Both the position numbers and the translations under genes were made by a program. From NCBI GenBank assembly GCA_947624875.1, contig CANQMA010000009.1, forward strand, positions 1 through 47,468: a stretch of DNA of 47,468 bases. Direction: 5' to 3'. The notes under the pieces were generated by a model. The model saw only the letters and a list, made by a program, of their open reading frames with translations, did no database searches and was not told the origin of the DNA. Position 1 is the first letter of the stretch; every line of letters begins with the position of its first letter. The DNA comes from an uncultured Lachnospiraceae bacterium. Its GTDB lineage: Bacteria > Bacillota > Clostridia > Lachnospirales > Lachnospiraceae. Below, in pieces: positions 25,187-33,107 of this stretch.

Positions 25187-25399
25187 ATGGCAGATAAGAA
25201 AAAAAAGGAAAAGAAAAGTATCAAAGAGTGGTTCAAAGGTTTAAAGGCTGAGTTTAAAAGAGTAATCTGGCCGGATAAACCGACGATTATCAGACAGACG
25301 ATTGTCACCATTGTTATTACAATTATCGTAGGAATTCTTATTGCACTGATTGACAGCCTCGTTCAATTGGGATTAGGAGCGATACAGATTCTTAAGTAA
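25187..25399 (+). CDS. secE: Preprotein translocase subunit SecE
   Basis: A 70-residue single-helix SecE. A lysine-rich N-terminus is followed by the amphipathic segment EWFKGLKAEFKRVIWPDKPT, with the conserved VIWP, then one transmembrane helix (about 37-62). It clamps SecY in the translocon. GTGGAGG precedes the start. It lies between rpmG and nusG. Confidence 0.96.
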   Translation: MADKKKKEKKSIKEWFKGLKAEFKRVIWPDKPTIIRQTIVTIVITIIVGILIALIDSLVQLGLGAIQILK

Positions 25400-25422
25400 T
25401 AGGAAAAAGATGAGGTGATAGG

Positions 25423-25938
25423 ATGTCAGAAGCAAATTGGTACGTTGTTCATACGTATTCCGGTTATGAGAATAAAGTAAAGACGAATATCGAGCAGACA
25501 ATCGAAAATAGAAAACTGCAGGATCAGATTTTAGAAGTCTCTGTTCCAACACAGGAAGTGGTTGAATTAAAAAATGGCGTTCGGAAAGTTTCAGAAAAAA
25601 AACTTTTCCCGGGTTATGTTTTAATCAACATGATTATGAATGATGACACATGGTATGTCGTAAGAAATACCAGAGGCGTTACAGGATTTGTCGGACCGGG
25701 ATCCAAGCCGGTTCCGTTGACTGACAGAGAAATGATGACGCTGGGAATCAAGACCGACAAAATCAAAATTGACCTTCAGGCTGGAGATACGGTTGCAGTC
25801 ATTGGCGGCGTATGGGCCGGTACGGCAGGCGTCGTAAAGAGGGTTGATGATGGCAGACAGACAGTCACGATTAATGTCGATATGTTTGGTCGTGAAACGC
25901 CGGTAGAACTCAGTTTTGCCGAAGTAAAGAAAATGTAA
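25423..25938 (+). CDS. nusG: Transcription termination/antitermination factor NusG
   Basis: A 171-residue NusG. The NGN domain starts NWYVVHTYSGYENKVKTNIEQ and includes KLFPGYVLINMIMNDDTWYVVRNTRGVTGFVG. The C-terminal KOW domain reads GDTVAVIGGVWAGTAGVVKRVD. It binds RNA polymerase and affects pausing and termination. GAGGTG precedes the start, 23 bp after secE. Confidence 0.97.
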   Translation: MSEANWYVVHTYSGYENKVKTNIEQTIENRKLQDQILEVSVPTQEVVELKNGVRKVSEKKLFPGYVLINMIMNDDTWYVVRNTRGVTGFVGPGSKPVPLTDREMMTLGIKTDKIKIDLQAGDTVAVIGGVWAGTAGVVKRVDDGRQTVTINVDMFGRETPVELSFAEVKKM

Positions 25939-26052
25939 CTGCAGTGCAGATTACAGATTATTTTGAATTAAAACCGGTCAGGTTTTAAGAGCGTATCCGG
26001 CAGCAATGCTTAAGGAACGCATAGATAAATGCCATGCAAAGCAGGTATGGCA

Positions 26053-26078
26053 GTGGGAGGGATTCCCGATAATACCAC
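26053..26078 (+). promoter_or_regulatory. candidate L1-binding leader upstream of rplK
   Basis: GTGGGAGGGATTCCC (26053-26067), then GATAATACCAC, can fold with GTGG pairing to CCAC across an internal loop and an inner GGG/CCC hairpin. This is the shape of the ribosomal protein L1 mRNA target, a mimic of its 23S rRNA site. It ends 22 nt before the rplK start. Assignment is from family knowledge of L1 autoregulation. Confidence 0.55.
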
Positions 26079-26100
26079 AATTTTTAGGAGGTGCCGAGAG

Positions 26101-26526
26101 ATGGCAAAAAAAGTAGAAGGTTACATTAAATTGCAAATCGAAGCTGGCAAAGCAACACCAGCTCCACCGGTCGGTCCTGCACTGGGACAGTGGGGACTTA
26201 ACATTGTTCAGTTCACAAAGGACTTTAATGCAAGAACAGCAGATCAGCCGGGCATGGTGATTCCGGTTGTTATCACTGTTTATCAGGACAAGAGTTTTAG
26301 TTTTATTACAAAGACTCCGCCAGCAGCAGTCTTATTAAAGAAGGCATGCAAAATCCAGAAAGGTGCCGGAAATTCTTTAAAAGAAACCGTTGCAACAATT
26401 TCCAAAGCAGATTTACAGCAGATTGCCGAGACAAAGATGAAAGATTTAAACGCTGCATCTGTTGAGGCGGCAATGAGCATGATTGCAGGAACTGCAAGAA
26501 GCATGGGAATTAAAGTAGCAGAATAA
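26101..26526 (+). CDS. rplK: 50S ribosomal protein L11
   Basis: A 141-residue L11. It starts [26 protein letters not shown], with the proline-rich N-terminal segment bound by release factors and stringent-response proteins. The C-terminal rRNA-binding domain contains [20 protein letters not shown] and ends [16 protein letters not shown] 26101 follows TAGGAGG; an upstream in-frame ATG at 26029 lies before the leader structure and is rejected. Confidence 0.97.
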   Translation: MAKKVEGYIKLQIEAGKATPAPPVGPALGQWGLNIVQFTKDFNARTADQPGMVIPVVITVYQDKSFSFITKTPPAAVLLKKACKIQKGAGNSLKETVATISKADLQQIAETKMKDLNAASVEAAMSMIAGTARSMGIKVAE

Positions 26527-26546
26527 GTCAAAAATGAATTGAAAAG

Positions 26547-26574
26547 CGTGGGAGGTATATCCGTTTGTACCACG
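26547..26574 (+). promoter_or_regulatory. second candidate L1-binding site, upstream of rplA
   Basis: CGTGGGAGG (26547-26555) pairs through CGTGG with CCACG (26570-26574), with a small inner GG/CC element. The primary motif GTGGGAGG-N-ACCAC repeats that upstream of rplK. It lies directly before the rplA ribosome-binding site, where a bound L1 could block translation of its own gene. Confidence 0.55.
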
Positions 26575-26585
26575 AGGAGGTTAAA

Positions 26586-27284
26586 ATGAAAAGAGGAAAG
26601 AAATATATTGATGCAGTAAAGGCTTATGATAAGACTGCACAGTATGATCAGGAAGAAGCGGTTTCTATCGTAAAGAAATCCGCAGTTGCAAAATTTGATG
26701 AAACAATAGAATGTCACATAAGAACAGGCTGTGACGGACGTCATGCAGACCAGCAGATTCGTGGTGCTGTCGTACTGCCGAATGGAACCGGTAAAACAGT
26801 CAAAGTTCTGGTGTTTGCAAAAGGCCCGAAAGCTGATGAGGCAGAGGCAGCCGGAGCAGATTACGTTGGAGCAGACGAATTGATTCCAAAGATTCAGAAT
26901 GAAGGATGGCTGGATTTTGATGTTGTCGTAGCGACTCCGGATATGATGGGTGTTGTTGGTAGACTTGGTCGTGTACTTGGTCCAAAAGGCTTAATGCCAA
27001 ACCCAAAGGCTGGTACCGTAACGATGGATGTTACCAAGGCAGTCAATGAAATCAAAGCCGGTAAGATTGAATACAGACTGGATAAATCAAATATTGTCCA
27101 TGTTCCTGTAGGGAAAGCTTCTTTCAGTGAAGAACAGTTAAATGAAAACTTTAACGCTTTGATGGAAGCAATATTAAAGGCGAAGCCTGCGGCTTTGAAA
27201 GGTACCTATATTAAGTCAGTTACCCTGACTTCAACTATGGGACCGGGCGTAAAGCTCAATGTAACAAAACTTGTGAATGCATAA
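26586..27284 (+). CDS. rplA: 50S ribosomal protein L1
   Basis: A 232-residue L1. Diagnostic stretches are [69 protein letters not shown] and [18 protein letters not shown]. It forms the mobile L1 stalk at the ribosomal E-site and, by family knowledge, represses its own mRNA. ATG 26586 follows GAGGAGG; the upstream in-frame extension runs through the leader structure. Confidence 0.97.
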   Translation: MKRGKKYIDAVKAYDKTAQYDQEEAVSIVKKSAVAKFDETIECHIRTGCDGRHADQQIRGAVVLPNGTGKTVKVLVFAKGPKADEAEAAGADYVGADELIPKIQNEGWLDFDVVVATPDMMGVVGRLGRVLGPKGLMPNPKAGTVTMDVTKAVNEIKAGKIEYRLDKSNIVHVPVGKASFSEEQLNENFNALMEAILKAKPAALKGTYIKSVTLTSTMGPGVKLNVTKLVNA

Positions 27285-27302
27285 AGCATAGGATGATTAA
27301 GA

Positions 27303-27346
27303 AATTCCCCCGGATAGATTCATTGGAATTATTTGGGGGAGTTTTT
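27303..27346 (+). terminator. intrinsic terminator after rplA
   Basis: AATTCCCCC (27303-27311) pairs with GGGGGAGTT (27335-27343), with one wobble, followed by a T-rich tail. It separates the L11-L1 operon from the regulatory/ABC block. Confidence 0.85.
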
Positions 27347-27396
27347 ACTTTATAGACAATTTCCTATCTGAAAGTATGTTGGAATATGGAGGAACC

Positions 27397-28110
27397 ATGA
27401 GAACTGCAATTGTGGAAGACTGTCAGGAGCACAGTGATTTGTTAAAACAGTATATATTAAACTGGGGAAACCGGAAAAAACACAAAATTGTGATACGCCA
27501 GTTTTCGAGCGCAGAGCAGTTTTTATTCCATTTTGAAGAGGAAGAGGTACCCGACGTCGTCTTTTTGGATATTCAGATGCCGGGACTTTCCGGTGTGGAG
27601 CTGGCAAAAAAACTGCGGGAAAAAGAGCAGCAGATTGCGATTGTCTTTACGACCGGCATTGACGACTATATTGCAGAGGGATATGACTTGGAAGCAGTGC
27701 ATTATCTGCTGAAACCGCTTCAGGAAGAAAAAATCGGAGTTTGTCTTGATAAAATCGCAAGAAAACAATGCAAGGAAAGTTATGTGATTTTAAACGGCTT
27801 CGGGGAAACATTCAGGGTAAAGGTTTCAGATATCTGGTGGGCTGAAGCGCAGGGACATCATGCAGTTTTGGGAATATCGGATTCCGGAAACGTCAAAAAA
27901 GTGAAAATTGCAGACAGCATCGGAGCCATGCAGGAGCGGCTTCCAAAATCCAATGAATTTGTAAAAACGCACCGTTCTTATCTTGTGAATTTACGGCATG
28001 TAAAAAATATCCGCAGGGCAGAAATTTTGATGGACGACGGTACGGTAATTCCGTTAAGCCGCAGAATTTACAAAGAAGTCAACGAACAGTTTATCCGGCT
28101 GTATGTCTGA
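27397..28110 (+). CDS. LytTR-family response regulator (AgrA/ComE-like)
   Basis: A 237-residue regulator. The receiver domain starts MRTAIVEDCQEHSD and has D58 in VVFLDIQMPGLSG and K in HYLLKPL. The C-terminal LytTR DNA-binding domain (about 135-235) contains EAQGHHAVLG, FVKTHRSYLVNLRHVKNI and PLSRRIYKEV. LytTR proteins bind pairs of 9-bp direct repeats; one such pair lies upstream of the ABC transporter gene at 28982. ATG 27397 follows TGGAGG. The kinase gene overlaps its 3' end by 8 bp. Confidence 0.93.
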   Translation: MRTAIVEDCQEHSDLLKQYILNWGNRKKHKIVIRQFSSAEQFLFHFEEEEVPDVVFLDIQMPGLSGVELAKKLREKEQQIAIVFTTGIDDYIAEGYDLEAVHYLLKPLQEEKIGVCLDKIARKQCKESYVILNGFGETFRVKVSDIWWAEAQGHHAVLGISDSGNVKKVKIADSIGAMQERLPKSNEFVKTHRSYLVNLRHVKNIRRAEILMDDGTVIPLSRRIYKEVNEQFIRLYV

Positions 28111-28870
28111 TAAAAATACCGGAAATCGCAAAAGAAAACGGGAGAATATGATGATGATAAAAATACTGGCAGCCATACTGATTTTATCTGTCTGTCTGTT
28201 TTGCATTAAAAAATATGTGGATTATACCACCAACAAAAAAATAGCGGATTATCAGAGAGATATCATTGAAAAACATTATGAAGAAGTAGAGCATATGTAC
28301 CGCCAGACAAGAGGCTGGAGGCACGATTTTCACAACCATATCCAGACCATGAAGGCATATCTGGAGTTGGGGAAAGCGGAGGAATTAAAAGAGTATCTTG
28401 ACCGGCTCGATCAGGACTTGACAGCCGTAGACAGAATTATCCGGAGCGGGAATACCAAAATAGATGCGGCGCTCAACAGTAAAATTTCTCTGGCAATGGA
28501 GAAAGGAATTCAGGTTCATGCAAAAGCAATTGTGCCGGAGGAAATATCTGTTTCGGAGATTGATTTAAGCGTTATGATTGGAAATCTGATGGACAATGCA
28601 ATGGAAGCGTGTATGAAAATCGACGAACCGGAAAAACGCTTTATCAGGATTTATGTTGACGTTCTCAAGGAAAATCTTTATATCTATGTCATGAATTCCG
28701 TCGGAGGACGCCTGAAAAAGATTGGGAACAGTTATGTTTCCACAAAATCGGGAGAACATGGCTTTGGTTTAATGAGGCTGGATCATCTGGTGAAAAAGTA
28801 TCAGGGGTATTTGAACCGGCAGGACGAAACCGACGTGTTTGTTACGGAAATTATGCTGCCCCTTGAATAA
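28103..28870 (+). CDS. GHKL-type sensor histidine kinase, short form
   Basis: A 255-residue kinase if started at ATG 28103, which overlaps the regulator stop. A cluster of ATGs at 28148, 28151 and 28154, just after GGGAG, is equally likely and trims the basic N-terminus. One membrane helix (about 18-37) is followed by a short coiled region and the phosphoacceptor H74 in RHDFHNHIQ, the AgrC-type H-box. The ATPase has N-box GNLMDNAMEACMK and a G-box-like GEHGFGLMRL. The multi-helix peptide-sensing domain of AgrC/ComD is absent, so the signal is unclear. It pairs with the LytTR regulator. Confidence 0.88.
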   Translation: MSDKNTGNRKRKRENMMMIKILAAILILSVCLFCIKKYVDYTTNKKIADYQRDIIEKHYEEVEHMYRQTRGWRHDFHNHIQTMKAYLELGKAEELKEYLDRLDQDLTAVDRIIRSGNTKIDAALNSKISLAMEKGIQVHAKAIVPEEISVSEIDLSVMIGNLMDNAMEACMKIDEPEKRFIRIYVDVLKENLYIYVMNSVGGRLKKIGNSYVSTKSGEHGFGLMRLDHLVKKYQGYLNRQDETDVFVTEIMLPLE

Positions 28871-28874
28871 AAAG

Positions 28875-28942
28875 AACCATTCGTGCACGAGAAAAACCGT
28901 TCGTGCACGATTTTTTCATTTTCAGGGGAAAATACGTATAAT
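28875..28942 (+). promoter_or_regulatory. 20-bp-period direct repeat (LytTR-type site and/or terminator) plus -10 box
   Basis: AACCATTCGTGCACGA (28875-28890) and AACCGTTCGTGCACGA (28895-28910) repeat with a 20-bp period. The second ACCGTTCGT fits the LytTR half-site [TA][AC][CA]GTTN[AG][TG] exactly and the first has one mismatch; the usual period is about 21. A TATAAT at 28937-28942 lies about 32 bp downstream, a normal distance for LytTR activation. Because TCGTGCACGA is itself palindromic, the two copies can also pair into a 10-bp stem followed by TTTTTT, a plausible terminator for the kinase gene. Confidence 0.6.
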
Positions 28943-28981
28943 AAAGACAATCAAGTAAATCGGCAGAAAAAGGAGTGCGTC

Positions 28982-30811
28982 ATGAAAGAAAAAAAGAAAA
29001 AGAAATACTCTTTTTGGAATAATGTAAAATTTTATTATCAAAAACTGTTTGCATATGCGCCGAATCAAAAGACGCTGATGATTTTGACTGTTTTGGGCGG
29101 TATTATCCTTCCGGTGTTTTCGATTTATATTCCAAAAATCATGCTTGATCTCGTGACGGCGCAGGTATCCTTTGACCGTTATGCGATTTTTTTGGGAGGC
29201 GTGGTATCTGCCTACGCCATCGTTACGGTACTGTATACTTACATGAGGCGGCGTGGGTATATGGAGAGAAATACTTACCGCAAATATCTGATGTATTTTA
29301 TTTTTAAAAAATCTCTGAGGATTCCTTATGCTTGGACGGAAAGCGAGGAGATGCGGGGCAAATACTGGGAATCTGTTTACAGTACGAGCGGGGGCGACGG
29401 GTCGGTTTCTGCAGTTTTTTATAAAGAACTTCCGGAGTTTGTGATTGTAGTCGGCAATTTTTTCATTTATTCCGGTATTATCGGAACATTAAATTTCTGG
29501 ATTATGGCAGGATTGATCGTTCTTGCCTTCTGCAATTTCTTTTTGGCAAAGTGGGAACAGAAATACAGGGAAAAAATCCGGTGGGAGAAAGACCGGCAGA
29601 AAAAACGGTTACAATATATGAAAAATATTGTGGGCGGAGGCGCTGAAGGCGCAAAAGATATTCGTATTTTTCATATGGAGGACTGGCTTTGCCGGAGAGC
29701 GGAAAAACTTCAGGATAGCATCAGGGCTTATGAAAAAAAGGAGCAGATGCGGGCATGGATTCGGGAAAATATCGGATACCTTTTAGGATTTGCAAGGGAC
29801 ATTACGGTCTACGGATATCTGATATATGAGACGGTTTTGGGAAATATCACAGCCGGTGATTTCGTGCTTTATCTTGGCGCAATTATGGGATTTGGAAATT
29901 TTGTCAATCAGATTCTGGATAAAATACAGACGCTTTCCTACGTTCATAACTGGGCGCAGACCTATCGGGAATATAACGACATGAAAGAGGAAAATGTGAC
30001 TGAGGGAACCGTATCGCTTGCGGATTTAAAAATGCCGCCGGAAATTGAATTTTCGCACGTTTCGTTTTCGTACGGAAAAGAAAATGTCCTGAAAGATTTG
30101 AATTTTACAATCAATGCAGGAGAGAAGATTGCCATTGTCGGTGAAAACGGCGCAGGAAAGACGACGATTGTAAAACTGCTCTGTGGGCTTTATGAGCCGA
30201 CAGAGGGAAAAATCCGGATTAACGGAATTGATATCCGGCAGTTTTCAAAAAAAGATTTGTACCGGTTGTTTAGCGCAGTATTTCAGGACAACCGTATTTT
30301 TCCATTTAAAGTAGCGGAAAATCTGACGCTTCAAAGGCAGGAGCGGGTAAACCAAAAACGCGCGAAAGAGGCGTTGCAGAAGGCAGAGTTGTGGGAGACG
30401 TTTGAAAAAAATAATATTTCACTCGACGATTATATGACACATTACTTTTTGAAAGACGGCGTGGAACTTTCTGGCGGAGAGCAACAAAAGTTTATGTTAG
30501 CGCGGGCAATTTATAAAGACGCGCCGATACTGGTTTTAGATGAGCCTACGGCGGCGCTTGATCCGATTGCGGAGAGCGATGTCTACCGGGAATATGAAAA
30601 AGTCAGCATGGATAAAACTTCCATATTTATTTCCCACCGGCTTGCAAGCACCCGTTTTTCCAACCGGATATTTTTCCTGAAAGATGGAAGAATTACGGAG
30701 AGCGGAAGTCATGAGGAATTGATGAAGCAGCGCGGAAACTATGCCCGAATGTTTGAAGTTCAATCATCTTATTATAGGAGGAAACCAAATGAACGAAGTT
30801 CATTTTTGTAA
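28982..30811 (+). CDS. ABC exporter half-transporter, first subunit
   Basis: A 609-residue fused permease-ATPase. Six membrane helices occupy about 35-345. The nucleotide-binding domain shows Walker A GENGAGKTT (about 387-395), a Q-loop in VFQDNRIFPF, signature LSGGEQQK (about 496), Walker B VLDEPTAALDP (about 519) and ISHRLAS. The catalytic glutamate is intact. The substrate is unknown; a peptide or drug is plausible next to a LytTR system. ATG 28982 follows AAAGGAG; the upstream in-frame extension crosses the promoter. The C-terminal tail contains the ribosome-binding site and start of a 16-codon ORF. Confidence 0.92.
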   Translation: MKEKKKKKYSFWNNVKFYYQKLFAYAPNQKTLMILTVLGGIILPVFSIYIPKIMLDLVTAQVSFDRYAIFLGGVVSAYAIVTVLYTYMRRRGYMERNTYRKYLMYFIFKKSLRIPYAWTESEEMRGKYWESVYSTSGGDGSVSAVFYKELPEFVIVVGNFFIYSGIIGTLNFWIMAGLIVLAFCNFFLAKWEQKYREKIRWEKDRQKKRLQYMKNIVGGGAEGAKDIRIFHMEDWLCRRAEKLQDSIRAYEKKEQMRAWIRENIGYLLGFARDITVYGYLIYETVLGNITAGDFVLYLGAIMGFGNFVNQILDKIQTLSYVHNWAQTYREYNDMKEENVTEGTVSLADLKMPPEIEFSHVSFSYGKENVLKDLNFTINAGEKIAIVGENGAGKTTIVKLLCGLYEPTEGKIRINGIDIRQFSKKDLYRLFSAVFQDNRIFPFKVAENLTLQRQERVNQKRAKEALQKAELWETFEKNNISLDDYMTHYFLKDGVELSGGEQQKFMLARAIYKDAPILVLDEPTAALDPIAESDVYREYEKVSMDKTSIFISHRLASTRFSNRIFFLKDGRITESGSHEELMKQRGNYARMFEVQSSYYRRKPNERSSFL

Positions 30812-30839
30812 TGGTTTCCGACGACATGCCGCCGAATGA
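30789..30839 (+). CDS. Possible 16-residue leader or signal peptide ORF
   Basis: A near-perfect TAGGAGG (30776-30782) is followed 6 nt later by an ATG that opens the 16-residue ORF MNEVHFCNGFRRHAAE, ending in TGA. It begins inside the last codons of the first ABC gene in another frame and ends 38 bp before the second ABC gene, which has its own AGGAGG. No similar peptide is recognised. It could be a leader peptide controlling the second subunit, as bmrB does for bmrCD, a small signal peptide, or a relic. Such a strong ribosome-binding site is the main evidence. Confidence 0.4.
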   Translation: MNEVHFCNGFRRHAAE

Positions 30840-30877
30840 AAAGAGGGGGCACTACATTGTGAACAGGAGGAAAACAA

Positions 30878-32743
30878 ATGAAATCGGATTTGACCACTAA
30901 AATTCCGCTGAAAAAGCAAATCGAAAATATTCTGTATATGACAGGGTACATTAAAAAAATGGAGCGCTGGTATTTTGTGACAGTGTTTTTCTTCCATTTC
31001 TTTGGTGTGGTGACGGGGTATCTTTCACTGATTTTAAGCGCGACGGTGCTCAATATGATTGTGCAGAAAGATTCCGCAGAAAAAATTATTCTGACGGTTG
31101 CCGGTTTTCTGGCAGCATATTATGTTCTGCAAATGCTTACGGGATTTTTTGCACATCAGAATGAAATCAAAAAAGAATCCATCAGCCGGAAATATGAATT
31201 TATGGTAACAAAGAAAATGATGGATATGGATTATTCGCTTGTGGAAAGTCCGCGCGTGCAGGAAATCCGCAAACGGATAGAAACCGATAATCAGTGGGGC
31301 GCCGGAATTTATGAATATTTCTGGCATGTGGACGGAGTGTTTGAAATGCCTTTGTCGATTTTTCTCGGTCTTGTGATTTTGATTCCGATATTTTCGGAGG
31401 TGTCGCTTACAAATGTATCCGGCGGCATAATTTTATTTGTCATGCTCATGACCGCAGTTTTTTTCATCTTAACATATCAAAAGAAAAAAGAAGCGCAGTT
31501 TGAGACCAGACTGTTCAATCCGCTTTTTGATACGGAAAAAGAAATGGCAGATAAATGTTCTCTGGTATGGACGATGAGTTTAGAGGAAAATTATAATTAC
31601 AAGAACGGAAAAGATCTCCGCATTTATGATGGGTATGATTTGTTTGATGAATATCTATATCAAAAAATGGAAAAGTATGAGCGCAGGGAATTGGACAAAA
31701 CAGGAAAACTGGAGGCGATACAGGGATCAATCAAAGAAGGCGTGTTTCATTTTCTTTTTGGGAGCGGATATTTTCTCGTCGGATTTCTGGTGCTCGGCAC
31801 AAAAGTTGCGGCAGGAAACCTCGTGCAGTATGCCGGAGCATTGCAGCAGATTTTGAACAGTATCGTGCGGTTCATATACATTTTCGGCTCGCTGTCTTTA
31901 AGCGCAAGAAAGCAGATGAGTACCTTAGAACTTTTTGAATTGAAAGATGAAATGTATCAGGGAAAACTTCCGATAGAAAAGCGCAGCGACGATGCTTATG
32001 AGATTGAATTTGAACATGTATCCTTCCGATATCCGGGAGCAAAGGAATATGCGCTGAAAGATTTGTCCATCAAATTCCGTATCGGCGAGAAAATGGCGAT
32101 TGTCGGACGAAACGGCTCCGGAAAAACGACGATGATTAAACTGCTGTGCAGACTTTATGAGCCGACAGAGGGAAGAATTCTGCTCAACGGCGTAGATATC
32201 CGGAAATTTCAGGAGCAGGAGTACCGCAGACTGTTTTCTGTGGTCTTTCAGGATTTCAAACTTTTTGATCTGGAACTGGGCGAAAATGTAGCGGGCTCTG
32301 AAACATACGATAAAGAAAAAGCAGAATATTGCCTGAAAAAGGCGGGATTTTCCTTAAATCAGAAGAAGATGACAAAAGGAATGGATACCTATTTATATAA
32401 AGGCTATGATGAAAGCGGTGTGGAAATCTCAGGCGGAGAAGCGCAGAAAATCGCCATTGCAAGAGCGCTGTATAAGCAATCCTCCTTCATTTTATTAGAT
32501 GAGCCGACGGCGGCGCTTGATCCGTTGGCAGAAAATGAAATTTATCAGAGCTTTGATGCGATTGTCGGTACAAAGACCGCCATTTATATTTCCCACCGCT
32601 TGTCTTCCTGCAAATTCTGCAATGATATTATTGTTTTTGATCAGGGAAAACTGATTCAGAGGGGAAGCCACGAACAGTTGTTAAAAGATACCGGCGGCAG
32701 GTATTATGAGATGTGGAATGCGCAGGCGCAGTATTATCAATAA
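30878..32743 (+). CDS. ABC exporter half-transporter, second subunit
   Basis: A 621-residue fused permease-ATPase with six membrane helices in about 30-350. The nucleotide-binding domain has Walker A GRNGSGKTT (about 410-418), VVFQDFKLFDL, signature ISGGEAQK (about 517), Walker B LLDEPTAALDP (about 540) and YISHRLSS. Like its partner it keeps the catalytic glutamate, so neither ATP site looks degenerate. The two subunits share little sequence outside the ATPase and probably form a heterodimer. CAGGAGG precedes ATG 30878. A triple 42-bp repeat begins 10 bp after the stop. Confidence 0.92.
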   Translation: MKSDLTTKIPLKKQIENILYMTGYIKKMERWYFVTVFFFHFFGVVTGYLSLILSATVLNMIVQKDSAEKIILTVAGFLAAYYVLQMLTGFFAHQNEIKKESISRKYEFMVTKKMMDMDYSLVESPRVQEIRKRIETDNQWGAGIYEYFWHVDGVFEMPLSIFLGLVILIPIFSEVSLTNVSGGIILFVMLMTAVFFILTYQKKKEAQFETRLFNPLFDTEKEMADKCSLVWTMSLEENYNYKNGKDLRIYDGYDLFDEYLYQKMEKYERRELDKTGKLEAIQGSIKEGVFHFLFGSGYFLVGFLVLGTKVAAGNLVQYAGALQQILNSIVRFIYIFGSLSLSARKQMSTLELFELKDEMYQGKLPIEKRSDDAYEIEFEHVSFRYPGAKEYALKDLSIKFRIGEKMAIVGRNGSGKTTMIKLLCRLYEPTEGRILLNGVDIRKFQEQEYRRLFSVVFQDFKLFDLELGENVAGSETYDKEKAEYCLKKAGFSLNQKKMTKGMDTYLYKGYDESGVEISGGEAQKIAIARALYKQSSFILLDEPTAALDPLAENEIYQSFDAIVGTKTAIYISHRLSSCKFCNDIIVFDQGKLIQRGSHEQLLKDTGGRYYEMWNAQAQYYQ

Positions 32744-32752
32744 AAGAAAATG

Positions 32753-32890
32753 GGGCAGTTGAAAACTTACAAGCGGGTTAGTGCTGCTTTTTCCGGGCAG
32801 TTGAAAATTTGCAAGTGGATTGCTGGCGTTTTTTTCGGGCAGTTGAAAATTTGCAAGTGGATTGCTGGCGTTTTTTCCGGGCAGTTTTCC
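32753..32890 (+). repeat. Three-copy 42-bp tandem repeat
   Basis: GGGCAGTTGAAAA recurs at 32753, 32795 and 32837, and a partial copy starts at 32879. Units two and three are almost identical. The array starts 10 bp after the ABC stop codon. Since 42 is divisible by three, frames stay open on both strands, but no good ribosome-binding site is present, so coding is unlikely. The rest of the gap to 33107 holds a lone TATAAT (32995-33000), possibly the -10 of the next gene. Confidence 0.88.
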
Positions 32891-33107
32891 GTCCTGAACT
32901 TGCAATTTTTACCGATTTATGTGACATTTTTGCAGGTTCGGGACGAAAATAACATGATTCGGGACAATGGCGTAGTTTTTTCTGTTTTTTTCTGTATAAT
33001 ATGTTCCAGAAACCGACAAAAAATTTTTCTGACAGGGAAATACAACGTTTCCGTCTGAAAAGTTCCGGTTGCGGTTTCAATTACATTTGGAAACGGAGGA
33101 ATAACGT

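Noticed and set aside
32750-33058. 102-codon frame containing the 42-bp repeats, and open frames on the opposite strand
   Set aside because: No convincing ribosome-binding site; open on both strands because 42 is divisible by three; the downstream part has no recognisable protein character.
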